DNA of 46,333 bases. Source: Akkermansia muciniphila (GTDB lineage Bacteria; Verrucomicrobiota; Verrucomicrobiia; Verrucomicrobiales; V1-33). A model generated the notes under the pieces. It did not search any database, was not told where the DNA came from, and saw only the letters and a list, made by a program, of their open reading frames with translations. The DNA lies in assembly GCA_943333275.1 (NCBI GenBank), contig CALQSQ010000042.1, forward strand, positions 1 to 46,333, given 5' to 3'. Each line of letters begins with the position of its first letter. The first letter of the stretch is position 1. The position numbers were made by a program, and so were the translations under genes. Below, in pieces: positions 20,251 through 30,900 of the stretch.

Positions 20251-20287
20251 AAAACACCGCAGCGTGAAACAAGTCACGCTGCGGTGT
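20251..20287 (-). terminator. Rho-independent terminator for the minus-strand giant gene
   Basis: A perfect 14-bp inverted repeat (ACACCGCAGCGTGA with TCACGCTGCGGTGT) and a 6-nt loop, followed on the minus strand by a T run (20254-20251). It lies 29 bp after the stop at 20316. There is no T run on the plus side, so it works for the minus-strand gene. Confidence 0.85.
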
Positions 20288-20315
20288 CAGCAGAGTTGGA
20301 GCGATTGAAGGCGAC

Positions 20316-23300
20316 CTAAGGAGCCGTCATGACCGTGATTTCCTTGAATCGGTAGAACCGCAGTTCCACCAGGGGATCGGGATCCACGGCATCAAGCACA
20401 CCCGTAGCCGGGCCTGCATAGGTGTTGACAGGCTCCCAGTTCAGAAGGTCGACGGAGCGTTCGAACAGATAGGTTTGACCAGGGATCACACCCACTGTGA
20501 AGCTCTGCGGATTGGCGGCATCCAGAAAGACTTCGCCGCAGGCCGGAACGTGGTCGGGAAGGACCCGGACTTCGATGGTGCCAGTGGTCACACCGCCCCA
20601 TCCGTCATCAACCGTGTAGGAAATGGTGTCCGTGCCGGTGAATCCGGAGGGAGGCAGATAGTAAATGGTTGGGTCAATCACTTCGACTGCGCCACCCTGG
20701 GCGCTGGTGTCGCTGACAGTGATGGTCAGCGGGTCGAGATCGCCATCGGTATCGTTCCCCAGCACCGTGGGAATTTCGATCGAGCTAAGCGTATCCTTCG
20801 TGGTGGCAAAGCCATCGGGATTGGCGACGGGCACCTGATTGGGGATGGTGACGACTGCGTTGTTGCTTGTGGTGTTGCCAGAGCCGTTGGTAACCACGAC
20901 CTTGTAGGTTCCGGCAACGGTGAAGTTGTCAGCCGTCGCGGTGAGAGTGGGGGCAATTTCACCGGGCAGGAGGACATCGTCCTTATACCATTGGTAAGTC
21001 AGATTCGGGCTGCCATTGGCGGCTACTGCGAGACAGAATGACGCATTGCGAGCCACGGTGGTGTTGGAGGGCTGAACGGCGATGTGGGGTGGCGTGTTGT
21101 TGGGGAGGGTGCCGAAGCCGTGGAGGTCAGCAACGCGCAGGCCAGTATAGCCCCCCAGCGCGTCCTGATTGCTCACCAGAAAATCGATCGTATTCACTCC
21201 GGTAGTGAAAGTGGAATTCACGCTTGAGAGTGTAAAGCTGTTCAGCGTTCCAAAGTTTCCTGATGCAGTGATGCCGGTGTCCACTCCATTGACGCGAATC
21301 GCAGGACCGTCATTGTCGCTGGTCCAACTGCCGGCGATGACAACGGAGCTTGGATCGTATCCTGTAAGATCAATGGTGGTGCGGTAGACGTAGGTTCCGG
21401 CTCCAGCCCCTTGGTCATTGGGGACGCCGACAACAGGTGGGTCAGCGAGGGGATCGGGGAGGACGAGCCATATCCCACCGGCACCTGCGGAGTTTGCGCG
21501 AGGCGAGATCCATTTTGAGGTGGCGGTGTTGGCGATCCACGGTCCGGTGACGATGGGGAAGATCGTTGCATCATGGACTACGGCAGGAATGGCTGCTCCT
21601 CCATCAGCATTGACAATGAGCTGGTAATGAGGATCCGAAGTGCCGTCGGCCTGAAGAAGGCAATTCTGGGAGACGCCGGTGTCGAAGAGACCGTTAATGC
21701 TGTCATAAACAGTGAGCAGGGCGTCTGCGCTGGTGTCGTCGCCGAAGAAATTCGTGACCACGACAGAGTAGTTGCCGGTGTTGGCGTGGGTGAGGTTTGT
21801 GACGGTATAGGTCGGTCCATTTGCGGACGGGATATCGTCGCCGTTAAACTTCCACTGGTAGGTGAGGGTGGGGGTTCCGGTAGCGCCGACAGTAAACGTG
21901 AAACTGCGTCCGGTTCCCTGGGCTCCGCCCTGAGGTTCCAGTGTGATATTGGGAGCGGAAATAGGCAGTAACTCGGCGTTACGGTTAGCGAATCCATGGA
22001 GGTGGAGGGAGCCGGACCCCTGAGGGGAGGTGGTGATATTTACCGTTCCGGCTGAGTTGGCCACATAGCGGTAATCCGCCCGCATGCCGTTACCACTACC
22101 GTAGCCGCCTTCATCAAGCAGAATGCAGTCGGACGGGCCGCTGAGTTTGACGACGCGACTGCCGGGGCCGCCGAAACCCACCAGATAAAGCGAAAGGATG
22201 TATTCCTTTCCGGGAGTCAGCCCGGAGAGATTCAGCCCGCCCGGGTAACCGTTGTATACAAAGTCCGTAGCCATGGCGTTGCTGGAGCCAGCGTCAGCAA
22301 CGTTGTTTCCAAACCCAGAAAACGGTGCGTTGAAATTTGCGGTTGTGAAATTGCCAGCCGATGGATTGGCTCCTGGAATTCCCGTGACGCCGACTCCATT
22401 GATGACGAGATTGGATCCTGAATTAAGATTAAAGGCGTGGGTATAAATGCCGGCAGTGGTCAAACCACTCGAAGCATCGCCATTCCATGCGGAATAGACC
22501 CAGGCGGGGGTATCCGCCAGCGGGGCGATGCTGCGGTTGGCGAAGGCATAGATGTGGAGCGTTCCGCCGGAGGGATAAGCTGTCACCGTGGCGCGGCCTG
22601 CGCTGTCCGCGATGTATTCGTATTCGAATCGGGTGCCGTTGTTGTCACCGTAGGAATCCTGGTCATCGACGAGTGCACCATTAGAACCGCTGAATGTCTG
22701 CCAGCGTCCCGCAGGCTCCCAACCGACCGTGAAAATGGTCAGGCGGTAGGCTTCCCCGGGATTGAGACCCGAGAGGTTGAGGGTGGCAGGATTGCCGTTG
22801 TAAACGAAATCCTTGGCCAGCGTGGCACTGGTGCCGGTGACGTTGTTTGAATCTCCGGGGAAGACACCATTTGGTCCATTAAGGGAAAAATTCGACGCCG
22901 AGGGATTGGGGCCGCCGACTCCTGTAAAGGGAATGCCATTCACCGTCGGGCTGTCGCCGGATCCGAAATTGTAAGCGTGCGAGTAGGTGGCTGCTCCATC
23001 AATGCCGGAAGTGGCGTCGTCGTTCCAGGCGTAGCGCTTCCAGGCATTGACGCCGGGGGTTATGGCAGGGAGGAGGCGATTGCAGAATCCGTAGCAATGG
23101 AGCGTGGCACCTGCGGATGAGACTGGCTTTACCCGAATGGTGGCATTTCCGGCGGCATCCGCGACGTAACGGTAATCGAAGCGACAGCCGTTATTGTCCC
23201 CGAAGGCATCCTGATCATCCACGAGGGAACCGGTGTCGCCGCTGAAGGTCTGAACCCGCGCGCCGTTATTGGGTTCCCAGCCGACTGAGAAGAGCGTGAG

Positions 23301-24752
23301 ATTGTAGGAGGCTCCGGGAGTCAGACCCGTGAGATTGAAGATCGTTGGATTTCCTCCATAAACAAAATCGGCGGCCATGGCGGCGCTGCCGTCTCCGTTG
23401 CCCGTGAGGGCGTTGCTGTCACCAGGAAAAACGCCACCAAAACCAGAGGTGCTAAAATTTCCAGCCGAAGGATTCCCTCCGCCGATGCCTGTAAAGGAAA
23501 TGCCGTTGATGGTGGGGCTGCTGCCGGATCCGAAATTGTAGGCGTGGGTGTAGGTGGCGGTGCCATCGACACCGGAAGTTGCATCGTTGGTCCAGGGGCT
23601 GCGGGTCCAACTGGATTCAGGAGCGGCCTCGCGGTTGGAGAAGGCGGTGGTGTGCCAGGAGGCATCGAACGTCTGCTGGTAGTTGATGTTTACGGAGCCG
23701 GTGGCGTCAGTGGTGTAGGCGTAATTGACGCGGATGCCGTTGTTGGCACCATATTGATCCACGTTGACCGTGAGGACATCCGTGGGGTTGAGGCTGCTGC
23801 TGAAAATGGACGTGCGGTCACCACCGTTGCCATCGAAGTTCACGCCGTATACCGTGGCTACGTAGGAGGTAAACGGTTTCAAGTTGTTCAGGGTGACGGA
23901 CATGTTGGGTCCGCCGTAGATGAAGGATTTCCCCAGATTATTGCTGGCGCCCGAAATATTGCGGCCCTGATCCCCAAAGCCATTGGGCAGACCACTGATG
24001 GAAAATTTCCCGGCGACTGCGGGATCGCCGCCACCGGTGGCCAGAAAGCCCACGCCATTCACGACGGTGGACACGCAACTGCCTCCCAGCGTGTAAGCAT
24101 GCGTGTAGCAGTATCCCTGCTCCACGCCTGAGGAAGCGTCGTCGGTCCATGGGGAGAAGGACCACGATGTGGAGGGAGCGATGGAGAAATCATCCACGAC
24201 CAGAGTATTGTCCGGGGCCTGAAGATTGGTCACGGTGATGACATTGCTTGCGGCCGTGGCTGTGAAATTATAAGCCAACCGGAAGTAGGGGTTGCCGCCG
24301 CCCACTGCGGGAATGCGGCTGGCCACGGTGTCACCGATGCCATCGCTGGAAAATTGCACGATGGGAAGGTTGCCGCCGCGAGCGTTAGCCCGGAAGCTGA
24401 CTTTGTATGTCACCCCCGGAGTCAGGCCGGTGATAGTGGTGCTGAGGTTGGCTCCGACGGATTGAAGGAAGGCCACCTGGGCACCATGGGGAATTGTTCC
24501 ATTGTCGGCAAATGGACTGCCACCCGGCGTTGGGTTGAGGCCGACACTGCCTGGGGTGGTGGTGGTCCAGCCGTTAATTGGACCATTCCCGCCCTGACTG
24601 CTGTAACCGGGGTAGTCGTTATAGGTATCCGCTTCGAAGCTGGGATTATCGATGGTCTGAGCGCTGGCAGCATTGCCGAGGGCGCAGGCGGCGACAAGTG
24701 CCGTCAGCGCATGATGAACCCTTGAGGGGTGGGTTTTGGCGGGGTTTTTCAT
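20316..24752 (-). CDS. Giant secreted repeat protein (CBM-like repeats, Ig and cadherin-like domains)
   Basis: A 1478-aa exported protein. Start MKNPAKTHPSRVHH with a signal peptide (ALTALVAACALGNAASAQ). Order of modules: an N-terminal DUF642/CBM-like domain (residues ~32-190, NPSFEAD); four tandem ~180-aa repeats (~193-930), each opening with a W-x-x-x-x-W(T/N)xDA(S/T)SG block and then THAY/THAF; two Ig-like domains (~930-1025 and ~1220-1305, each with TYQW and a GxYxVVVTN strand); a cadherin-like/VCBS-type domain (~1305-1400, with ANPDG, DTDGDLDPLTITV and GTDTISYTVDDG); and a short C-terminal strand-rich tail. Probably surface-bound or shed, with carbohydrate or matrix adhesion inferred. 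The start at 24752 gives a proper signal peptide; there is no clear ribosome binding site. Confidence 0.7.
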   Translation of the reverse strand: MKNPAKTHPSRVHHALTALVAACALGNAASAQTIDNPSFEADTYNDYPGYSSQGGNGPINGWTTTTPGSVGLNPTPGGSPFADNGTIPHGAQVAFLQSVGANLSTTITGLTPGVTYKVSFRANARGGNLPIVQFSSDGIGDTVASRIPAVGGGNPYFRLAYNFTATAASNVITVTNLQAPDNTLVVDDFSIAPSTSWSFSPWTDDASSGVEQGYCYTHAYTLGGSCVSTVVNGVGFLATGGGDPAVAGKFSISGLPNGFGDQGRNISGASNNLGKSFIYGGPNMSVTLNNLKPFTSYVATVYGVNFDGNGGDRTSIFSSSLNPTDVLTVNVDQYGANNGIRVNYAYTTDATGSVNINYQQTFDASWHTTAFSNREAAPESSWTRSPWTNDATSGVDGTATYTHAYNFGSGSSPTINGISFTGIGGGNPSAGNFSTSGFGGVFPGDSNALTGNGDGSAAMAADFVYGGNPTIFNLTGLTPGASYNLTLFSVGWEPNNGARVQTFSGDTGSLVDDQDAFGDNNGCRFDYRYVADAAGNATIRVKPVSSAGATLHCYGFCNRLLPAITPGVNAWKRYAWNDDATSGIDGAATYSHAYNFGSGDSPTVNGIPFTGVGGPNPSASNFSLNGPNGVFPGDSNNVTGTSATLAKDFVYNGNPATLNLSGLNPGEAYRLTIFTVGWEPAGRWQTFSGSNGALVDDQDSYGDNNGTRFEYEYIADSAGRATVTAYPSGGTLHIYAFANRSIAPLADTPAWVYSAWNGDASSGLTTAGIYTHAFNLNSGSNLVINGVGVTGIPGANPSAGNFTTANFNAPFSGFGNNVADAGSSNAMATDFVYNGYPGGLNLSGLTPGKEYILSLYLVGFGGPGSRVVKLSGPSDCILLDEGGYGSGNGMRADYRYVANSAGTVNITTSPQGSGSLHLHGFANRNAELLPISAPNITLEPQGGAQGTGRSFTFTVGATGTPTLTYQWKFNGDDIPSANGPTYTVTNLTHANTGNYSVVVTNFFGDDTSADALLTVYDSINGLFDTGVSQNCLLQADGTSDPHYQLIVNADGGAAIPAVVHDATIFPIVTGPWIANTATSKWISPRANSAGAGGIWLVLPDPLADPPVVGVPNDQGAGAGTYVYRTTIDLTGYDPSSVVIAGSWTSDNDGPAIRVNGVDTGITASGNFGTLNSFTLSSVNSTFTTGVNTIDFLVSNQDALGGYTGLRVADLHGFGTLPNNTPPHIAVQPSNTTVARNASFCLAVAANGSPNLTYQWYKDDVLLPGEIAPTLTATADNFTVAGTYKVVVTNGSGNTTSNNAVVTIPNQVPVANPDGFATTKDTLSSIEIPTVLGNDTDGDLDPLTITVSDTSAQGGAVEVIDPTIYYLPPSGFTGTDTISYTVDDGWGGVTTGTIEVRVLPDHVPACGEVFLDAANPQSFTVGVIPGQTYLFERSVDLLNWEPVNTYAGPATGVLDAVDPDPLVELRFYRFKEITVMTAP
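21960..24170 (-). repeat. Four tandem ~550-bp coding repeats
   Basis: Within the gene above, four consecutive units begin at about 24170, 23613, 23052 and 22506, each 545-560 bp. Shared amino-acid landmarks are a W...W(T/N)xDA(S/T)SG opening, (T/S)HA(Y/F) and a G-rich core, and GxxN(G)xR in the second half; units 2-4 also share NPSAxNF and units 1-3 share (D)FVYxG or FIYGG. Units 2 and 3 are the most alike; unit 1 is the most diverged. Boundaries are approximate. Confidence 0.7.
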
Positions 24753-24951
24753 GGAGGGAGGGTTTGGGTTGGACGGATTGATTTCAGCGGAGCATGAGTT
24801 TTTCATGCCGGGGGTCAATTGGGGATTGATGAAAGCACTCCTTTCATGGACGAGTAGCTATACTGGGGAGCGATGCAACCTGTTATCAGGAAAATGAATC
24901 CATTGGAGGAAAAATTCTACCACCGCAATCGCAACCGTGTATGCTGAGTCC

Positions 24952-27900
24952 ATGCCCCCCCGCTGTCTCCCCTCCCTCCAGGCTCTTGGATTCCTCGCCA
25001 CCTTCTGTCCGGTCTTCCTCGTTTCCGCCGCCCCACCGGTGGACTCCGTGGTTGTGTTCAACGAAATCATGTATCATCCCACGGATCCCGCCGGCGATGG
25101 TGAGTGGATCGAATTTCACAACCAGATGGGGATCAATGTGGACCTGTCTGACTGGCAGATTACGGGTGGAATCAATTACACCTTTCCTGATGGAACGGTC
25201 ATTCCCGGAGGCGGGTATTTGGTGATCGCCAAGGACCCGGGCATGCTGCCAAGTGTGAGCGCCCTGGGACCATGGACGGGATCTCTGGACAATGGCGGTG
25301 AAACCATCCGGCTGCGCGACAAGAACGAGCGTCTCATGGATGAACTTTCCTACAGTGACAGCGGCGACTGGCCGGTGGGTCCGGACGGTGGTGGCGTAAC
25401 GCTGGCGAAGCCCCATGAGGATTCCTCCAGTCCGGAAGCTGGGAACTGGAGTGTCAGCCAACAGGTAGGCGGCACTCCGGGAGCGGTGAATTTCCCGCCG
25501 CCACCCGCCGCTGTGACCGCACGGGTGATCGGTCTTCATGATCCCTGGAAATACAACAGCACCGGCACGGATCCCGGGCCAACCTGGAAAGAACCCGCCT
25601 ACAACGACACCGTCGCCGGCTGGCTCACGGGCAATGCGCTATTTCAATACGGGAATCCCACGATCTACGATGACTACGTGGGGGCTCCACCGGCACCTAC
25701 GGGCTATAGTGAAGTGACATGTGTAACTATCGCCGGATTCTCAACGGAAGCGGTCGGTGGGACCAGCGCCCGGGCTGCGGTGAATTGCATCAATGGTTCC
25801 GGACTTTCCAATGGCAAGCACGGAACCGTGGCACCCGGCAACATGTGGATGACCAATGGGAATTCGCTCGTGCTGACGCCGAAGGATCCGCTGCCAGCAG
25901 ATATCTCCTTCGATCTTGGATCAAATCAAAACCTGACCTCCATCCACGTGTGGAACTACAATGAAGCTGGCAGCACGAACCTGAACCGCGGCTCCAAGAC
26001 GGTGGAAATTTTCGTGGCCTCGACGGTCGGCGGACCACTCACCAGCACGGGCATCTACACTTTCAACCAGGCCAGCGGACTCGCCACGGAGGCCGGTCAG
26101 GACATTCCCTTCGTGCAGAACAACGTGCGCCAGGTGAAATTTCTCATCACCGCAAACTGGGGGAACACCACCCAGTATGCAGGCCTGAGCGAAGTGAAAT
26201 TTTACAACAACGTCCCCAGCATGCCGCCGCCTCCGGTGCATCGCGAAAGCATGGCGGAAGTCCTGCCGAACACCGGGGCCAATGCCGATGGCTCGCTGAT
26301 CACGCCGGGTCAGCGTGATCCCCATTACATCAACACCGCCGACAACCAGGGTGCCTACGTCCAGAACGGCCACCCCGCCTGGCTGGGGGGCGATGGCATT
26401 TCGCAGTGGCTGGGCAGCACCCCCAACGGCACGGATAATGTTCCGGCGATCAGCACCACGTATCGACTGGCGGTGGACCTCACCTATTGGAAAAAGGAAA
26501 CCGCCACCATCCAACTCTATGCGGCGGGGGATAATTCCTTCGACCGCCTGCGCATTAACAACATCCTCATCGCAGGCGTGCCGGGCGTGGGGACTTCGTT
26601 CGACAAATTTTACGGTCCGTTTGCCATCCCCACCACCAATCTGATAAATGGCAGCAATAACATCGAGTTGGACTGGACCAACGCGGGCGGAGGTCCAAAC
26701 CCCGGGGGATTCCGCGCGAAATGGATCGCTACCGCAGAACCCAATCTCGCCCGGACCGTGCTCGCCTCCAATCCGCTGACCACTCGCTACCGCCGCAAGT
26801 TTACCTACGCCGGAGATCCTGCGGCGACCTATCAGCTCAGGCTCCAACACATCATCGATGATGGCGCCGTGTTTTATCTCAACGGGCAGGAAATTTACCG
26901 CATCAACATGCCAGCAGGAGCGGTGACCAACACCACTCCCGCCACCACGGAGATTCAGTATCCGCGCTTCAGTCCTCAGATCACCGTGCCCGGCACAGCC
27001 TTTGTGGTTGGGGAGAACACGCTCGCCGTGGAAGTCCACCAGCCGTGTCTGGGAAATTCCGATGCCCTCTTTGGAGCCACGCTCGACATCACAGAAACCC
27101 CACCCGTCCCCTCCGCCCCACCCACGCTTTCCATCAATGAAGTGGCCGGATCCAGTGCGGCTTCCGGTGGATTTTTCCTGGAACTGAGGAACACCGGACC
27201 CTCCAGCCTTTCTTTGCTGGGATATCGCGTCACGGGCTCGAATGGCGGCGTGGTGGTGCTGGGAAATGTCACACTGCCGGCAGGCGGCCTGCTTTCCCTG
27301 AATGAAGCCACACTGGGATTCCGGCCGGCTCTGGATGAAAAGCTTTTCGTCTTCACCCCAAGTCAAAGTCAGATCGTCGATGCCGTGGTCGTCAAGACTT
27401 CCACACACGCCCGCACGGCCGAGCAACTCTGGGAGTGGCCCCAGTCCGCCACGCCCGGTGCCGCAAATGTTTTCGCCACAACTGATGCCATCATCATCAA
27501 TGAGATTATGTATGAGCACATGCCCGTCTATGCGGTGGCCGACGTCACGCCTGATCCTGAAGAATGGGTGGAACTTTACAATCGCACTGCCTCGATAGTT
27601 AGCCTGGAAGGCTGGCATCTCAAGGGCGGCGCGGATTTTGCCTTTCCGACGGGGACGTCGATTCCTGCAGGAGAGTATCTGGTGGTCGCGAAAAACAAGC
27701 TGGCTCTGGCGGCGAAATATCCCGGCATCACCATCGTCGGCGACTGGTCTGGCGGCTTGTCGAACAAAGAGGATACCGTGCGCCTCAACGATGCCGCGGG
27801 AAATACCGTTAACGTCGTTCACTATTTCGGTTCCGGCCGATGGGATGCGCGCGCATCGGGTGGTGGATCGTCCCTGGAGTTGCTGCATCCGCAGATGGAC

Positions 27901-30900
27901 AACAGCCAGCCGGAGGCATGGATGGGGAGTGATGAAACGTCCAAGGCCGCGTGGCAGACAATTAGCTACCACGGCCAGGCCCTGCCGACTCCAGGCGCTT
28001 CGGATCCCACGGCCTATAACGAGTTCATCGCCGGAATGATTACAAATGGCGAATGTCTGCTGGATGATATCAGCGTTATCGATGAGGATGACAGCGGATC
28101 GCAGTTGATTCAGGACGGAGCGTTCACGTCCGGCAATGCCAGCAAATGGCGATTGCTCGGCACCCATGGGCACAGTGTCATGGCTATGGACGGGGGCAAT
28201 CCCGCGCTCAGACTTATCGCCACCGGTCCATCTGAACACATGCACAATCACGCAGAGACGACCTTGCGGAAAAGCGGAGGAAACTTTCCTGTCATCGATT
28301 CCAACCATCAGTTCACGATCAGTTTTCGGGCCAAATGGCAGTCGGGTTCGCCACGTTTGCAGACGCGGCTTTATTTCAACCGATTAGTGCGTCAGCATTT
28401 GCTGACGGTGCCCATGAACAACGGCACTCCGGGTGCTCCCAACTCGCGTCTGGTGGCCCAGGCACCTCCCACGCTCTTTGGCATTCAGCAGACTCCCATC
28501 ATTCCGGAAATCTTGCAGGACGTGACGCTGGGTATTGCTGCCGAGAGTCGCGTGCCGCTGGCCTCGGTCGTGTTGAAATGGCGATTGGATGGAACTGCGA
28601 CTTGGACGGACGTTCCAGCCGGTGCATTGACGGCGGGATCCTACACCGCCACCATCCCCGGCCAGGCCGCATCGAGTCTGGTGCAATTTTATTTCCTCGC
28701 GACTGCCACCAATGGCGCCACCTCGACCTATCCCGCCGGCGGTGAAAATTCCCGCGCTATGATTCGCTGGAATGACGGCCACGCCCCGCCGGGCCCCGGC
28801 TATGGTGTGCGGATCCTGATGCCGACTGCCGATGCTGATTTCCTCCATAGCATCACCAATGCGATGAGTAATGATTTCATCCCCTGCACGATAGTTTACC
28901 GGGAAAATGAAGTCTTCTACGATGCCGGAGTGCGCTTGAAATCCAGCGAGCGCGGGCGGTATGGCGATCCCCGCCTGGGCTTTGCCATCAGCTTTGATCC
29001 CACCCACAAATTCCGCGGTGTGCACGAGATCATCAACATGGATCGAAGCGCCTACGGGCAGGGCACCACCGGCAGCGGTTCCGGACAGGTGGACATCATC
29101 AATCAGATCTTCGCCCAGCGTGCCGGGGGTGTTCCTGCCATGTATAACGATCTGGTGTATCTGGTGAGTCCCAAGACCGCTCACATAGGATCGGCACAAA
29201 TGACCATGGCGGAATACAATGACACCTACCTCGACAGCCAGTGGAACAACGGTGGGAATTCCCCGACGTTTAAATTTGATCTGGTTTATTATCCCACGAC
29301 CACCACGGGCGGGCCGGAAGGATTGAAAAATGCCCAACCTGACGATGTGCGCGGCGTCAACATCGGGCAGATTCCCAGCCTCGATAAGGAGGATTTCCGC
29401 TGGTATTTCCTCATCACCAATGCACGCACTGGCGATGACTACTCGCGGATCGTCGCGATGAATCAGGCGTTCGCCCAACTCGCGGTGGGTGATGCATCGA
29501 CCATCGCCAGCGCCATCGATATTGATCAATGGTTGCGCGCATCGGCGGCCATGTCGCTGATTGGTTCCAATGACAGTTACAGCACCGGCGGCCTCCCGCA
29601 CAATTTGAAACTCTATGTCCGGCCCGATGACGGGCGCGTGCTCTATCTGCCTTGGGATGCCGATTTCTTCAAAATGGATGCCACTTACGCCGTGGCGGGA
29701 AATGCGGATCTCCAGCGGATCATAGCCGCCAATCCGGTCTGGAAGCGGATGTTTTACGGGCACCTCCACGATTTGATGAACACCAGTTTCAACACCACCT
29801 ATCTCACGTCCTGGGTGAACCACCTTTCCACTTACAACACGGTTGGAGGCAATTGGAATGAAATTCTGACGTATGTGCAGGATCGCAATAATTTTGTTAC
29901 TTCGGATTGTTCCGCACAGTTTCCGTTGGTGAATTTTGAAATCACCACCAATGGGGGCGCGGACTTTTCCTCGCCGGATCCGCTGGTGACGCTGACTGGC
30001 AATGGCTGGATCGACGTGCGTGAAATCCGGATCTCCGGCACCGCCACGCCGCTCGTCGTGACCTGGCTCACGCAGGATACGTGGCAGGTGCAGGTGCCGG
30101 TGGTGCTGGGACTCAATCCTTTTACGCTGGAGGCCTACGACTACCAGGGGCAGTTGGTCGGCAACGACACCATCACCATCACGGGCACGGGGAATGTGGT
30201 GCCGGCGAGCCGGGACAACGTTGTCTTCTCCGAAGTGCATTACCATCCAACGCTGGCTCCGGCGGGGGGATTCACCAGCGCGGATGATTTTGAGTTCATC
30301 GAACTGCAAAACACCACTGGATACATCGTCGACTTGAGCGGCTGTTATTTTGACACCGGCCTGACCTACACCTTTGCAGGAGGCACGCGCATTCAGCCCA
30401 ATGCCCGCATCGTCCTGCCCAGGCGCTCCACCGCCTTTGCCTTGCGGCATCCGGGCGTGGCCACGGTGGCGGAATACTATGTTCTCAATGCCAATACTTT
30501 GAGTGACAGTGGCGAGGAAATCTCCCTGGTCAGTCCGAGCGGCCAGGATATTCAACGCTTCACCTACGACGATAAATTCCCCTGGCCCACCCAGCCGGAT
30601 GGCACCGGGCGGTCACTGGTCTTGATTTCACCACTATCCAAACCTGCTCACGGCGATCCGTTAAGCTGGCGCGCGAGTCTGGCCAATGACGGCAGCCCGG
30701 GCTTCTCCGAAGGCACGCCCTTCACAGGCAGCCCGACGGCCGACACAGATCACGACGGACTCTCCGACCTCGTGGAGGCGGGGATTGGGGTGGATGGTGA
30801 AATGCCGCGACTGGAAGCCATCAATGAATCATTGATGTATTTCACCTTTGATCGCGATGCTGGAAGGCAGATCACCAGCTGGGTCGAGCACTCCTCTGAC

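Noticed and set aside
20108-20252. The N-terminal extension of the giant-gene frame up to 20252 as the true start
   Set aside because: It lacks a signal peptide and has an unlikely Arg/Pro run; the alternate frame at 20107 gives a clean signal peptide and only needs one base.
25921-28308. 795-codon open frame on the minus strand opposite the CotH/lamin-tail gene
   Set aside because: The plus strand carries recognisable domains throughout; the antisense frame shows no known domain and fits chance in GC-rich DNA with the codon bias of the sense gene.
28384-30555. 723-codon open frame on the minus strand opposite the CotH domain
   Set aside because: Covers the clear CotH coding region; no recognisable motif; an antisense shadow.
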